DNA from: Echinicola soli | GTDB taxonomy: Bacteria; Bacteroidota; Bacteroidia; Cytophagales; Cyclobacteriaceae | Length of the DNA: 64,000 bases | NCBI RefSeq assembly: GCF_006575665.1 | Contig: NZ_CP041253.1 | Location: forward strand, 1,989,501-2,053,500 | Reading direction: 5' to 3' | Shown: in pieces, positions 9,044 through 22,905 of the stretch | Position numbering within the stretch: position 1 is the first letter of the stretch | Layout of the letters: every line of letters starts with the position of its first letter | Translations under genes and position numbers: made by a program | Notes under the pieces: generated by a model | Database searches by the model: none | Told to the model about the DNA's origin: nothing | The model's input: only the letters and a program-made list of their open reading frames with translations

Positions 9044-9140
9044 TGTGTTTCTCGCGGAGGCCCAGAGAATTTACATTTTCGGAAAAGTAATTTTTTTCAC
9101 ATTTTAATGTACATTCGAAAGTAAACAATGATTAATATAA

Positions 9141-9235
9141 ACGTCATTGCGAACAAAATGAAAACGGAGTGAAGCAATCTCCTATTTAAAAGCGAGACTG
9201 CCGCGTCTTTCCGCAGGTCGTTCTCGCAGTGACGT
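9141..9235. repeat. palindromic element of the CGTCATTGCGA family
   Basis: About 95 bp with inverted ends ACGTCATTGCGAAC and GTTCTCGCAGTGACGT. Similar units are seen at 6245-6346, 10564-10642, 28565-28600, 39642-39790 and 39852-39955. The element sits in the spacer before the oxidoreductase gene. Confidence 0.75.
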
Positions 9236-9253
9236 TTAGGAAGAAAAAGTAAT

Positions 9254-10276
9254 ATGAAAATACAAGTAATCGGTGCAGGAGGAATTGTGAAGGATGCGCA
9301 TCTGCCGGCGTATCGGTTAGCTGGTTTTGACGTGGCAGGAATTTTTGATCTCAATAAGCAAAAGGCCGAGGCGTTGGCCGGAGAGTTTGCCATTCCCGCA
9401 GTCTACGCTTCTGTTGAGGAGCTGGTACGACAAGCGGCTGAGGATACCGTATTTGACGTTGCCGTGCCGGGAAATGCTGTATTGGGCATATTGGAAAAAT
9501 TACCTGATGGAGCAGTGGTCTTGATCCAAAAACCGATGGGGGAAAACCTGGAAGCTGCCAAAGCCATTTTGGCGCTTTGCCGCAGAAAAAAGTTAAAAGC
9601 TGGAATTAACTTCCAGATGCGCTATGCACCGTATATCCAAAAGGCAAGGGAGATCATCACTTCCGGACAAATTGGTGAACTCTGTGATATAGAGATCAAA
9701 ATCAATGTTTATACGCCATGGCATCTCTGGGATTTTTTGTTTTCTGCCAAAAGAGTGGAAATCCTATACCACAGTATCCATTACGTGGATTTGATCCGCT
9801 CATTCTATGGCAATCCCAAAAAAGTGTACGCCAAAACCATCAAGCATCCAAAGATGGCCAAATTGGCTTCTGTCAAAAGTAATGTCATCATGGATTATGG
9901 TGATAGGAAAGGAGCCAATATCCTGACCAATCATGCCCATGAATTTGGACTAAAACACCAACAATCCTATGTGAAATTTGAGGGAACCAAAGGAGCTGTT
10001 TTAATAGAAATGGGCCTGCTGAAAAATTACCCAAAAGGAACAGCGGATAAATTTGAATATGTGGTGTTGGAAGAGGGGAAGGAGCCGCAGTGGAAAGAAG
10101 TACCTATCGAGGGGACATGGTTTCCGCATGCATTTATTGGTTCCATGGCCGAAATGGAAAAAACATTGGAAAATCCTGGTTACCTGCCCGACAACAGCGT
10201 AGAAGACTGTATCCACACCATGGCCTGCGTGGAGGCGGCCCATCTGTCCAGCGAAGAAGGAGGGGTGGAGCTTTAA
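9254..10276 (+). CDS. Gfo/Idh/MocA-family NAD(P)-dependent oxidoreductase
   Basis: 340 residues. The Rossmann fold starts at once (IQVIGAGGIVKDAHLPAY, with GxGxxV-like GAGGIV), FDLNKQKAEALAGEF follows, and IQKPMGENLEAA contains the family Lys-Pro motif (EKP/QKP) near residue 96. The C-terminal alpha/beta domain includes HSIHYVDLIRSFYG, which carries the usual catalytic His region. Such enzymes oxidise or isomerise sugars and sugar acids in the cytoplasm. In known D-apionate catabolism a Gfo/Idh protein acts as an oxidoisomerase before a DUF1537 kinase and a RuBisCO-like protein; both occur downstream here, which makes that function attractive but unproven. Confidence 0.88.
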   Translation: MKIQVIGAGGIVKDAHLPAYRLAGFDVAGIFDLNKQKAEALAGEFAIPAVYASVEELVRQAAEDTVFDVAVPGNAVLGILEKLPDGAVVLIQKPMGENLEAAKAILALCRRKKLKAGINFQMRYAPYIQKAREIITSGQIGELCDIEIKINVYTPWHLWDFLFSAKRVEILYHSIHYVDLIRSFYGNPKKVYAKTIKHPKMAKLASVKSNVIMDYGDRKGANILTNHAHEFGLKHQQSYVKFEGTKGAVLIEMGLLKNYPKGTADKFEYVVLEEGKEPQWKEVPIEGTWFPHAFIGSMAEMEKTLENPGYLPDNSVEDCIHTMACVEAAHLSSEEGGVEL

Positions 10277-11146
10277 AAATGAGGATTAGTTAGGTTTTGG
10301 CTAGGGCAAACGCATTTAAAAATGGGGCATAAGCCCAAAAATATTCCGCTAACGCAGGCTGAAAGCCCAGCTCAGTTCTTCCATCTAGCCAAACAATATG
10401 CACGGGAATACCTTTACCTGGTAGCAGCGTCCCGCTTTTCAGGCAAACCAAATAATATTCCGATAATTTTACAACATTTTTCCCGATACTAACTTAGTAT
10501 GACGTTTAACTAACCGGGATTGCTTCACTCCGCTACCACTGCGTTCGCAATGACGGTTTATTTACGTCATTGCGAGGAGCCTGCGACGTGGCAATCCCGT
10601 CTTAAGAATACAAGATTGTTTCCTCCCTCCGGTTGTCGCAATAGCCTGCCCCGATACTATCGGGGACGGAATGACATCGAATTCATAGTCAACTTAGGTT
10701 TAACCAGGAAGATTTTTAGCTGGCCTTACAGGCCGCAGATAGTCCCTTTATTACCTACATTAGCCCAATGTGTTTCATTGGGCTGGATTAAAAAAAATGT
10801 TGTATAAATCACAATTTCTAATTCGTTGTTATCCCGACTTGAGGAGGGATCTCAATTTTAAATAAGAGATTTCTTCCCGATGGAAGTCGGGACAGGCTCT
10901 ACCGTCGAAATGACGGTCGTGTTCTGATATAGCCTCAAAATAGTCCCCAACCGAATGCCAATTTTCAAATCTTTCACTTTTTTGAATTACCCAATCAAAC
11001 AAGCAGGTAAGTTCAGGATGCTGATATAAAGTGTCTTAGTTACATTTGTATCAATAGGGTTTTATTAGGTTTTAAGTAGGATGGGGGATTTCTCCCGTCT
11101 TACTTTTTTTATCATCGGCCTATTTACCTTTTCCCTCCTTCATTTT
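10277..11146. other. gene-free stretch with palindromic repeats
   Basis: About 870 bp without a credible gene. It contains a CGTCATTGCGAG-type element (10564-10642), a partial one at 10517-10555, CCCCGATACTATCGGGG (10649-10665) and a long imperfect inverted repeat around 10830-10895 (TCCCGACTT ... AAGTCGGGA). I see no clear promoter for the RuBisCO-like gene. Confidence 0.55.
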
Positions 11147-12394
11147 ATGGAAAGAATTTCAGCAACATACTTTATCGAAACACCTTATGAGGTGGAAGCG
11201 GCGGCTCAGGTATTGGCTGGGGAGCAATCATCTGGGACTTTTGTAGCGGTGCCCGGTGAAACAGCCGAACTGAAGCAACGCTTTGCCGCCAGAGTGGAAT
11301 CCATTGAAAAGTTAGAAACTGTCAGCCATCCTGCGATACCGGGTGCAGTATCAGCCAGTGGACAATACCACAGGGCAATCATCACGGTATCTTGGTCGAT
11401 AGAAAATTTCGGCTACAATTTGCCCACGATGGTGTCTACGTTACAGGGCAATCTCTATGAAATCACCCAGTTTACTGGCTTGAAGCTGATGGATCTGGAA
11501 GTACCGGCATCCTTTGCCCGGCAGTTTGCCGGCCCCGCTTTTGGTATCCAAGGCTGCAGGGGATTGACAGGGGTGGCTGAGGGAAGACCTTTGATCGGAA
11601 CCATTATCAAACCAAGTATCGGTATGAGCCCAGAAGAAACCGCTACTTTGGTGAAAACGCTGGCGGAGGCGGGGATCGACTTTATCAAGGATGATGAGCT
11701 GATGGGATCTGCTGCCAATTCCCCCTTTGACAAACGGGTGGATGCGATCATGCAGGTGATCAATGCCCATGCAGATAGGACCGGCAAAAAGGTCATGTAT
11801 GCTTTTAATATTTCCGATGAAATAGGAGCCATGCACAAGCATTACGATAAAGTGGTGGGAAGTGGCGGCACTTGTGCCATGATGAGCATCAATAGCGTTG
11901 GTATGGCAGGGGTAAAGGAGATTTGCGACCGTAGGGAGCTGGCCATCCATGCCCATCGCAACGGCTGGGGCATGCTCAACAGGCATCCGCTGCTGGGCAT
12001 TGACTTTCGGGCTTATCAAAAGCTGTGGAGACTGGCCGGAGTGGATCAATTGCATGTAAATGGTATTCAAAATAAATTTTGGGAGTCGGATGATTCTGTG
12101 GTGAGCTCCATCGAAGCATGCCTCGCTCCGATCTTAGGAGGTTATCAGGTGATGCCGGTAGTTTCTTCGGGACAATGGGGCGGCCAGGCACCGGAAACCT
12201 ATCGGAGAACACAGACTACCGATTTGCTGTACATGGCCGGTGGAGGGATCATGGCACATCCTGCTGGCCCTGCCGGTGGTGTAAAAGCGCTGCAGCAAGC
12301 ATGGCAGGCAGCTGTGAAGGGGATTTCGGTGGAAGAAGCCGCGAAAATGTATAAAGAGTTTGGCCTTTCGGTTCAAAAATTTGGGAAAAAATAA
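11147..12394 (+). CDS. RuBisCO-like protein (form IV, OiaX/OiaC-like candidate)
   Basis: 415 residues from the ATG at 11147; the upstream extension to 11081 encodes hydrophobic non-family sequence, and MERISATYFIETP is the usual family start. Key RuBisCO positions are seen: Lys155 in TIIKPSIG (the second lysine of KPK is Ser here) and the metal site Lys181, Asp183, Glu184 in FIKDDE. The loop-6 region is HVNGIQNKFWES rather than the carboxylase form. It is therefore a form IV RuBisCO-like enolase/decarboxylase-type enzyme, not a CO2-fixing one. It overlaps the next kinase gene by one base (TAATG), so the kinase and this enzyme act together. In known D-apionate pathways such a pair converts 3-oxo-isoapionate through its 4-phosphate; this assignment is inference. 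Confidence 0.9.
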   Translation: MERISATYFIETPYEVEAAAQVLAGEQSSGTFVAVPGETAELKQRFAARVESIEKLETVSHPAIPGAVSASGQYHRAIITVSWSIENFGYNLPTMVSTLQGNLYEITQFTGLKLMDLEVPASFARQFAGPAFGIQGCRGLTGVAEGRPLIGTIIKPSIGMSPEETATLVKTLAEAGIDFIKDDELMGSAANSPFDKRVDAIMQVINAHADRTGKKVMYAFNISDEIGAMHKHYDKVVGSGGTCAMMSINSVGMAGVKEICDRRELAIHAHRNGWGMLNRHPLLGIDFRAYQKLWRLAGVDQLHVNGIQNKFWESDDSVVSSIEACLAPILGGYQVMPVVSSGQWGGQAPETYRRTQTTDLLYMAGGGIMAHPAGPAGGVKALQQAWQAAVKGISVEEAAKMYKEFGLSVQKFGKK

Positions 12395-13779
12395 TGGATA
12401 CAGGTAGCCTTCCTTTGTTACTGGCCTATTATGGAGATGACTTTACAGGTTCTTCTGATGCCTTGGATTTCTTAAGCAGGGCAGGTGTGAAGACGGTGTT
12501 GTTTATCGCGCCACCTACGCCTGAGCAGTTGTCCAGGTATAAGGGGATTCAGGCGATTGGCGTGGCTGGAATGACCCGTGCTATGGGGCCTGAAGAGATG
12601 GAGAAGGAGCTTATAGAAGCATTTTCGGCATTGAAGATGACAGGTGCCCAACAGGTGCACTATAAAGTTTGCTCCACCTTTGATTCCTCTCCTAAAATTG
12701 GCAGTATAGGCAAGGCTTTGGAAGTGGGACTGGATGTTTTTCAAACCCCGTACGCTTCCCTTTTGGTGGCAGCTCCAGCATTAGGACGATATTGTGCTTT
12801 TGGAAACCTATTTGCCCGGATGGGCATCGGAAGCCAAGGCAAGATCCATCGCCTCGACAGGCATCCATCCATGAGCAAGCACCCGACCACGCCAGCGGAT
12901 GAGAGCGACTTGCGTCTTCATTTGGCCAAGCAGACGCATCTGAAAGTGGGCTTGGTGGATATACTGGAGGTGGAAAATGGTGGAAGTGTTATGGAAAGAG
13001 CATTAAATCGCGAGGTGAAGAATGGGGCTAAAATAGTGCTTTTCGATGCCATGTATTCGAGGCAAATGGCCGGCATCGGACGAATGATTGATGGCGCGGG
13101 AAAGGATAAAGCACATTTTTCCGTAGGCTCTTCTGGGATTGAAATGGCCTTGGGGGCCTTTTGGAAAGAGGAAGGTGTCCTCCAGCAGGATGAAACCTGG
13201 GAAAATCCCGGAGAGGCAGCGCCTATGCTGGTGCTTTCAGGTAGCTGTTCTCCCGTCACGGAAGGACAGATTGCCCATGCACTTGCCCATGGCTTTGAAG
13301 AAATATCTTTACAACCTGAAAAGATTGCCAATCAGCCAGATGCTTTTTTAAGTTATTCTGGGGAAGTAGTCAAAATATTGGAACAGGGAAAAAGTGTTAT
13401 TGTCCATACGGCCTGTGGAAGCAGTGATCCGAGAATGGAGAAAACCCGAATAATATTAATGGATCAGGGTGTTGCTCCGGAGGATGTCAGTGCCAAGACC
13501 GCAGATTTCTTCGGAAAGGCATTGGGAGAGATTGCCGGAAAGGCTGCCAGGGGTTTTCCTTTCAAGAGGCTCTTGATAGCCGGTGGAGATACCTCCAGCA
13601 AAGTAGCAAGAGCCCTTGGTATAGAAGCGGTAGAGATGATTGCTCCATTGGTGCCTGGTGCTCCATTGTGTAAAGCCCATGCTCCTGGATCGCCAATTGA
13701 CGGCATGGAGGTCAACTTTAAGGGCGGTCAGGTGGGAGCCGACGATTACTTTGTGAAGGTGATGAGTGGAACTGGATGA
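12394..13779 (+). CDS. four-carbon acid sugar kinase family protein (DUF1537)
   Basis: 461 residues. The N-terminal substrate domain carries AYYGDDFTGSSDALDFLSRAG, where the acidic DD binds the sugar acid. The C-terminal nucleotide-binding domain has LLIAGGDTSSKVARALG and ends GAPLC...GSPIDGMEVNFKGGQVGADDYF. DUF1537 kinases phosphorylate tetronates, denormalised sugar acids or 3-oxo-isoapionate (OtnK, DtnK, OiaK types) with ATP. The start codon overlaps the stop of the RuBisCO-like gene (TAATG), which implies translational coupling and a shared pathway, the kinase making the phosphate ester that the RuBisCO-like enzyme cleaves. Confidence 0.9.
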   Translation: MDTGSLPLLLAYYGDDFTGSSDALDFLSRAGVKTVLFIAPPTPEQLSRYKGIQAIGVAGMTRAMGPEEMEKELIEAFSALKMTGAQQVHYKVCSTFDSSPKIGSIGKALEVGLDVFQTPYASLLVAAPALGRYCAFGNLFARMGIGSQGKIHRLDRHPSMSKHPTTPADESDLRLHLAKQTHLKVGLVDILEVENGGSVMERALNREVKNGAKIVLFDAMYSRQMAGIGRMIDGAGKDKAHFSVGSSGIEMALGAFWKEEGVLQQDETWENPGEAAPMLVLSGSCSPVTEGQIAHALAHGFEEISLQPEKIANQPDAFLSYSGEVVKILEQGKSVIVHTACGSSDPRMEKTRIILMDQGVAPEDVSAKTADFFGKALGEIAGKAARGFPFKRLLIAGGDTSSKVARALGIEAVEMIAPLVPGAPLCKAHAPGSPIDGMEVNFKGGQVGADDYFVKVMSGTG

Positions 13780-14003
13780 AGTACCAGATAGGAGGTAAAA
13801 GTACGAAGGGAACGCAGTACCTGTCCAGACATTCGGAATGACACAGATGAGGCGGATAGTCCAGAGGGCAGGTGATCGGTATCAGAATTCACATTAAATA
13901 AAGGGAGATGAGGAGAGTGCATGCCAATCTTTTGCCATCAGTATATCTTTGGAGCGGCATAGTTTTCCAATCTTCCAATTTTCAAATATTACAATTGAAA
14001 ACT

Positions 14004-14660
14004 ATGAAAACATTAGGATTGATCCATACTTCGGCCACGCTGGTGCCGATTTTCCAACAGCTATGTGATGAGCATTTGCCGGATGTGAAAGTATTCAATA
14101 TTGTAGACGACAGCCTGATCAAAGATGTGATCAACAAAGGAAAGCTGACGCCGCATACGGCCAGAAGAGTGGTGGATTATGTAGGCTCAGCCGAAGCTGC
14201 GGGAGCAGATCAGATTATGGTTACATGTTCGTCGATCGGTGCTGCTGTAGAAGCTGCTGCTGAACTAACGGAGGTGCCGGTTCTTCGGGTAGACCAACCC
14301 ATGGCCGATCTGGCGATCAGAACCGGGGTGAAAATCGGAGTGGTGGCCACCTTGCCTACTACCCTGGAGCCTACTTCTGATTTGGTAAGAAGAAGAGCCA
14401 AAGTGCTTGGAAAGGATATCATCCTGACTTCCAAGCTCTGTGATGGGGCTTTTGAGGCCTTGATGGGTGGTGAGCCAGAAAAGCACGATGAGATGGTGGC
14501 CAAAGCACTTAAGGAGCTTGCTTCTGAAGTGGATGTGATCCTCCTGGCGCAAGCATCCATGGCTAGGGTCGTAAAAGAGCTGGATGATGCTGATAAAAAG
14601 GTGCCTATCGTGGCCAGTCCACCCGAGGCGGTAAAGTACCTGGCAAGCCTGAGGAAGTAA
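14004..14660 (+). CDS. Asp/Glu racemase-superfamily protein with a single catalytic-type cysteine
   Basis: 218 residues from the ATG at 14004; the longer frame back to 13908 is non-family sequence. The fold blocks of aspartate/glutamate/hydantoin racemases are present: LGLIHTSATLVP, the first cysteine site VTCSSIG (Cys75), and VDQPMADLAI. In two-base racemases a second cysteine near residue 183 acts on the other face; here that segment reads LLAQASM (181-187) without cysteine. A decarboxylase, isomerase or lyase of the same fold is therefore more likely than a true racemase. It follows the kinase by about 220 bp and precedes the BASS transporter. Confidence 0.8.
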   Translation: MKTLGLIHTSATLVPIFQQLCDEHLPDVKVFNIVDDSLIKDVINKGKLTPHTARRVVDYVGSAEAAGADQIMVTCSSIGAAVEAAAELTEVPVLRVDQPMADLAIRTGVKIGVVATLPTTLEPTSDLVRRRAKVLGKDIILTSKLCDGAFEALMGGEPEKHDEMVAKALKELASEVDVILLAQASMARVVKELDDADKKVPIVASPPEAVKYLASLRK

Positions 14661-14883
14661 GGGGCTTGCCAAAGTCTGATGACCGATGTTTTTAACGTCA
14701 TAGCGAACGCAGCGAAGCAACCTCGTTTTCTTAATACGGGATTGCGACGTCGAAGGCACCCTGCCGATGGCTGTAGACAGGCCTGTTTACAGCCAGGCAG
14801 GCTCGTATGACGACTTAATAGCAATCCACCTTGCTACGTTCCCAACTTCAAACATAATAACATTTAACCCAATAACCCTTCCC

Positions 14884-16194
14884 ATGCTCAGGATTCGAAA
14901 GTTTCTGTTAATGTGTTCACCGGTCGTTTTGCTGGTTTTTATCATTGCTTTGGCATTGGGCTATGCTGATGTATGGAAAATAGCAGCGGTGATGTTCAGC
15001 GTATTATTCTCACTTGGGTTGGGGGCTTCTGAAAAGTTTAAGGGCTACCAATATACCGCCTGGATCGTGACGGCGGTGGTAGCGGGAATGATCTATCCAG
15101 ATGCTTTTTTGCATTGGGGAGAGGTCGATCTTAGGAACAAATGGTTGATTTTGATCGTGGTACAGGCAGTGATGTTTGGGATGGGGATCCAGATGAGTCT
15201 GCGTGATTTTTCCAATTTGGCCAGCACCGGCAAGGGAGTGTTGGTGGGCTTATTGAGTCAGTTCAGCATTATGCCCTTAGTGGGTTTTATGCTGACAAGG
15301 ATGTTTGATTTTGATCCTGAGATTGCCGCAGGGATCATTCTGATGGGAGCCTGCAGCAGCGGGTTAGCTTCTAATGTGATGGTGTATTTGGCCAGGGCAA
15401 ACTTGGTGCTTTCCGTCACGGTGACGGCCATGGCTACCATGCTGGCACCGTTAATGACCCCTTTTTGGATGAAGACGCTGGCAGGAGCCCTTATCGAAAT
15501 CGAATTTTTTGGTATGATGATCAATATCATTAAGATCGTACTGGTACCTATCGGGGCCGCCCTGCTGCATGATTATTTAAAAATGGCCGGAAAAAAAGTA
15601 AAGAGCAGCATTTACATGGTAGCAGGAGCATTTGCAGTTTATCTGTTGGCATTACCACTTGGGCTTTGGCAGGCGTTTGTTGATATGACAACGGCCGAAA
15701 CCTTACAATCTATTGAGATTTTAAGCTTTTTTATGGGAGCAGTGGTGTTTGGTGTTGTTTATCATCTTTGTACGCACCAGATCAAAAGGCTGGACAGGCT
15801 GATGCCTTATGTGTCCATGTTCGGTATTGTGTATTTTACTACTGTAACCACTGCTGCCGGTCGGGACAATTTACTGCAAGTAGGGACACTACTGTTTGTG
15901 GCTTCGGTGATTCATAATGGTCTGGGCTACTTTTTTGGTTATTGGCTGAGCCGGTTGTTGGGATTGGATGTTCCTTCTGCCCGTGCCATGGCACTGGAAG
16001 TAGGGCTTCAAAATGGCGGAATGGCATCTGGGCTGGCAGGTTCTATGGGGAAACTGGCTACGGTTGGCCTGGCTCCGGCGGTATTTAGTCCCTGGATGAA
16101 TATCTCTGGGTCTATTCTGGCCAATTACTGGAGAAAGAAGTCCCTGAAGAGAGATGCTGAACTAGATGAAAAACTGAATTCTCAAAACAACTGA
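14884..16194 (+). CDS. BASS-family (bile acid:sodium symporter-like) transporter
   Basis: 436 residues from the ATG at 14884; the upstream extension to 14767 runs through repeat DNA. About ten membrane segments are seen. Diagnostic BASS motifs are GACSSGLASNVMVYLARAN near the middle and EVGLQNGGMASGLA near residue 385, the crossed broken helices that bind sodium. Members move organic anions such as pantoate, pyruvate or bile acids across the inner membrane. Next to the sugar-acid kinase and the RuBisCO-like protein, uptake of an organic or sugar acid is a reasonable guess. The N-terminus has two extra hydrophobic helices compared with minimal family members. Confidence 0.85.
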   Translation: MLRIRKFLLMCSPVVLLVFIIALALGYADVWKIAAVMFSVLFSLGLGASEKFKGYQYTAWIVTAVVAGMIYPDAFLHWGEVDLRNKWLILIVVQAVMFGMGIQMSLRDFSNLASTGKGVLVGLLSQFSIMPLVGFMLTRMFDFDPEIAAGIILMGACSSGLASNVMVYLARANLVLSVTVTAMATMLAPLMTPFWMKTLAGALIEIEFFGMMINIIKIVLVPIGAALLHDYLKMAGKKVKSSIYMVAGAFAVYLLALPLGLWQAFVDMTTAETLQSIEILSFFMGAVVFGVVYHLCTHQIKRLDRLMPYVSMFGIVYFTTVTTAAGRDNLLQVGTLLFVASVIHNGLGYFFGYWLSRLLGLDVPSARAMALEVGLQNGGMASGLAGSMGKLATVGLAPAVFSPWMNISGSILANYWRKKSLKRDAELDEKLNSQNN

Positions 16195-16214
16195 TCTATC
16201 ATATTTGGTTAAAT

Positions 16215-16390
16215 ATGGTTTACTGTGGGTAACTATTTTTGTTTGCTAAATTCCTATATGATTTTCACCTCATCACCTTTGTTCCTTTTTTGCTTCAGGT
16301 CAAAAAAGGAACAAAAAAATCGTTGCGGTGAGCTATTTGCCTAAAATCAAAGCCTCCGCTCGCACAGGCAGACTCCTCCATTTAAGCAAC
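16215..16390 (+). repeat. dispersed ~180-bp element with a strong hairpin, copy 1
   Basis: Shared blocks with 33221-33412 are TTTACTGTG, TTGCTAAATT, ATTTTCACCT, the hairpin, GCGGTGAGCTATTTG and AATCAAAGCC. A third, inverted partial copy lies at 17985-18092, so copies 1 and 3 flank the ion-channel gene in opposite orientation. The rest of the 16195-16756 gap has no gene. Confidence 0.8.
16278..16315 (+). terminator. perfect 14-bp hairpin inside the dispersed element
   Basis: Arms TTTGTTCCTTTTTT and AAAAAAGGAACAAA are perfectly complementary around a 10-base loop. It lies 84 bp after the transporter stop codon. It could end transcripts from either side, but it is carried by the dispersed repeat and is identical at 33288-33325. 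Confidence 0.6.
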
Positions 16391-16756
16391 CGGCCACTTT
16401 TTCCGATGATTTTAATTAATGAACGAATTTAGGACTGAATTGAATAAAGTAAAAAGATAAATGAATGATTCCATTGTCAATAAAGAGGAATATTGGGAAT
16501 TCTTGTAACATAATATCCAGCATATTTAGCGGTTGCAATTGTTAAGATAGAAGCCTATCGAAATAGGACGGTGCCTTGATGGGACTTAAAAGAGATAACT
16601 GTTGAATAGGTTGTTTATTTCGTTATTTTTTACGTTTTTTTGGCAAGTGATTTTTTATATTCTTAGGGCTTCCAGCTTTCAAAGGCTGCATTACGACGAT
16701 GTTCAGGGAGGTTTCCTTTCAGTCAATAATAAAATTTAAAACTAAAACGTAGTCAA

Positions 16757-17824
16757 ATGATCCGTCTAATACTGTTTTTTTACTTATTATCATTTTGTGG
16801 AAATAGTTACGCTCAGATGAAGAGGGATTCTGTCATCCAAGTGGGGTTTACGGGCTCCCAGCCCTTTGTCATTCCGAATACTGAGGCAGATGGTATTTCG
16901 GTGGATTTATGGAGGGATATAGCATTTCAGGGGGGATTGAATTATGAATTGACGCACTTTAAAAATGTAACTTCTGGCCTTGATGCAGTCAAGAATCAAA
17001 CGATCGATGTCTTGGTAGGTCCAATAACCATAAACTCTGACCGTGCCGCAAACGTGACATTTTCACAACCGTTTTTTGAAACAGAAATGGCCATTTTGGC
17101 TCCAAAGATCGAACAGGGGTTTTGGGATTATGTCAAGCCGATCTTCAGTACCACTTTTCTGTTTGGTGTGCTGGGACTGATTTTTGCCCTTTCCATTGTA
17201 GGGGTGTTGTTGTGGGTGGTGGAGCGAAATACCCTTTCTCCAGAAGGGAAACACAGCACTATTCGCGGAATTGGTAACGGCATCTGGCTGGCGATCGTGA
17301 CCATGACCACAGTGGGGTATGGTGACCTGGCGCCCAAGACACTTTCCGGTAGGGTCATTGTCGGTGTATGGATGATTATTTCCTTGATCACCGCAACCTC
17401 TTTTGTCGCAGGTATCGCTACTACCATTTCCCAAATAAAAGGCGAGGACGAGACCATTACTTCTTTGCTTCATTTAGAAGGAAGAAAAGTGGTTGTTCCC
17501 GATAATGAAAAGATCATTGATAACATCACCACCGTGGGGGGAAGGCCGGAGCCGGTAGCTGACATTAATGAGGGTTTTGAAATGCTGTCCAGTGGTGAGG
17601 TGGATGCGTTGGTGTATGACGTGATTGCGCTGGAATACACCTACAGGGGGCATGATGAAGACCGATTCGTGTTGAGCAAAAAGAATATCCTGCCGCAGAA
17701 TTATGGTTTTGCCTTTTATGAAGCATCGAGTCTAAAACGGTTGGTCGATATTGAAATCCTGAAGCAAAAAGAGTCCGGTGAAATCCAAAAGGTGATCAAT
17801 AGGTGGGTGAGTAGTGGAGAATAG
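16757..17824 (+). CDS. ionotropic glutamate receptor-type potassium channel (GluR0-like)
   Basis: 355 residues with a signal peptide (cut after about residue 19, NSYAQ). The two lobes of an extracellular amino-acid-binding domain (SBP_bac_3 type) flank a pore. Lobe 1 spans about 25-115 (IQVGFTGSQPFV, DVLVGPITINSDRAANVTFSQPFFE), the pore domain about 125-225, and lobe 2 about 230-350. The pore helix and filter TMTTVGYGD (filter 185-190) is a perfect K+-channel signature. This is the layout of prokaryotic GluR0 channels, which open when a ligand binds in the periplasm. The gene stands alone between inverted copies of a dispersed repeat and has no obvious link to the sugar genes. Confidence 0.92.
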   Translation: MIRLILFFYLLSFCGNSYAQMKRDSVIQVGFTGSQPFVIPNTEADGISVDLWRDIAFQGGLNYELTHFKNVTSGLDAVKNQTIDVLVGPITINSDRAANVTFSQPFFETEMAILAPKIEQGFWDYVKPIFSTTFLFGVLGLIFALSIVGVLLWVVERNTLSPEGKHSTIRGIGNGIWLAIVTMTTVGYGDLAPKTLSGRVIVGVWMIISLITATSFVAGIATTISQIKGEDETITSLLHLEGRKVVVPDNEKIIDNITTVGGRPEPVADINEGFEMLSSGEVDALVYDVIALEYTYRGHDEDRFVLSKKNILPQNYGFAFYEASSLKRLVDIEILKQKESGEIQKVINRWVSSGE

Positions 17825-17984
17825 CCAATAGTTTTCAAAGGGAGCCAGATGGGGCAATACCTTTAACCGTCATACGACGACCAAAGGGAGGAAGAAATCT
17901 CGTGTCATGGAAACAAGATTGCCGCGCCGTACCTCCTTCCAATTGCGTTATAACCGTTTTTCATCAAATGGCATAAATCAAGAT

Positions 17985-18092
17985 TAATAGCTCACAGCAG
18001 CGGGTTTCCTCCTTAGGCGATGAGGTGAAAATCACGATAGAATTTAGCAAACAAAGAAAAATAGTTGCCCACTGTAAATCATATAAAACCAT
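17985..18092 (-). repeat. dispersed element, inverted partial copy 3
   Basis: Reads, on the minus strand, GATTTACAGTGGGCAACTATTT, TTGCTAAATTC and ATTTTCACCTCATC as in the copy at 16215-16390, then GGAGGAAACC as in the copy at 33221-33412, and GCTGTGAGCTATT. The hairpin is missing. The surrounding 17825-18402 gap otherwise holds short palindromes and a T/C-rich run, and no gene. Confidence 0.7.
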
Positions 18093-18402
18093 GTTGATGA
18101 TATGCTAAGAGAAAAGATGATTTTGATGGACTCCGATAAATCAATTTTTAAAACCTAAATCTGTTTCATCCTTAACTTAAGAGGATTGAAGGGGTTCGTC
18201 GTGTTGGGGAAATCCCCAATGGACAATTTTACCATTACCTCCTAACTCTCCAATGTACCTAATGCGGGTTAAAGCGTTTTAACCCCTCAACCTTCAAACC
18301 TTCCCCTCACCATGATAGCACAGGAAGGTAAAAACTGGGTGTTTTGTAATTTTATTGGGTAAAATGAGAAATCTGCTTTGGGCAATTTCAATAAACGCAA
18401 TG

Positions 18403-22876
<4,474 letters not shown>

Positions 22877-22905
22877 TGAGTAGTGAGACATGAGTATTGA
22901 GATGT

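Noticed and set aside
11081..11146. An N-terminal membrane extension of the RuBisCO-like protein
   Set aside because: The family start MERISATY lies at 11147, and the upstream codons read through a T/C-rich leader.
11441..12070. A 209-codon minus-strand frame
   Set aside because: It is antisense to the conserved RuBisCO-like gene and shows no family features.
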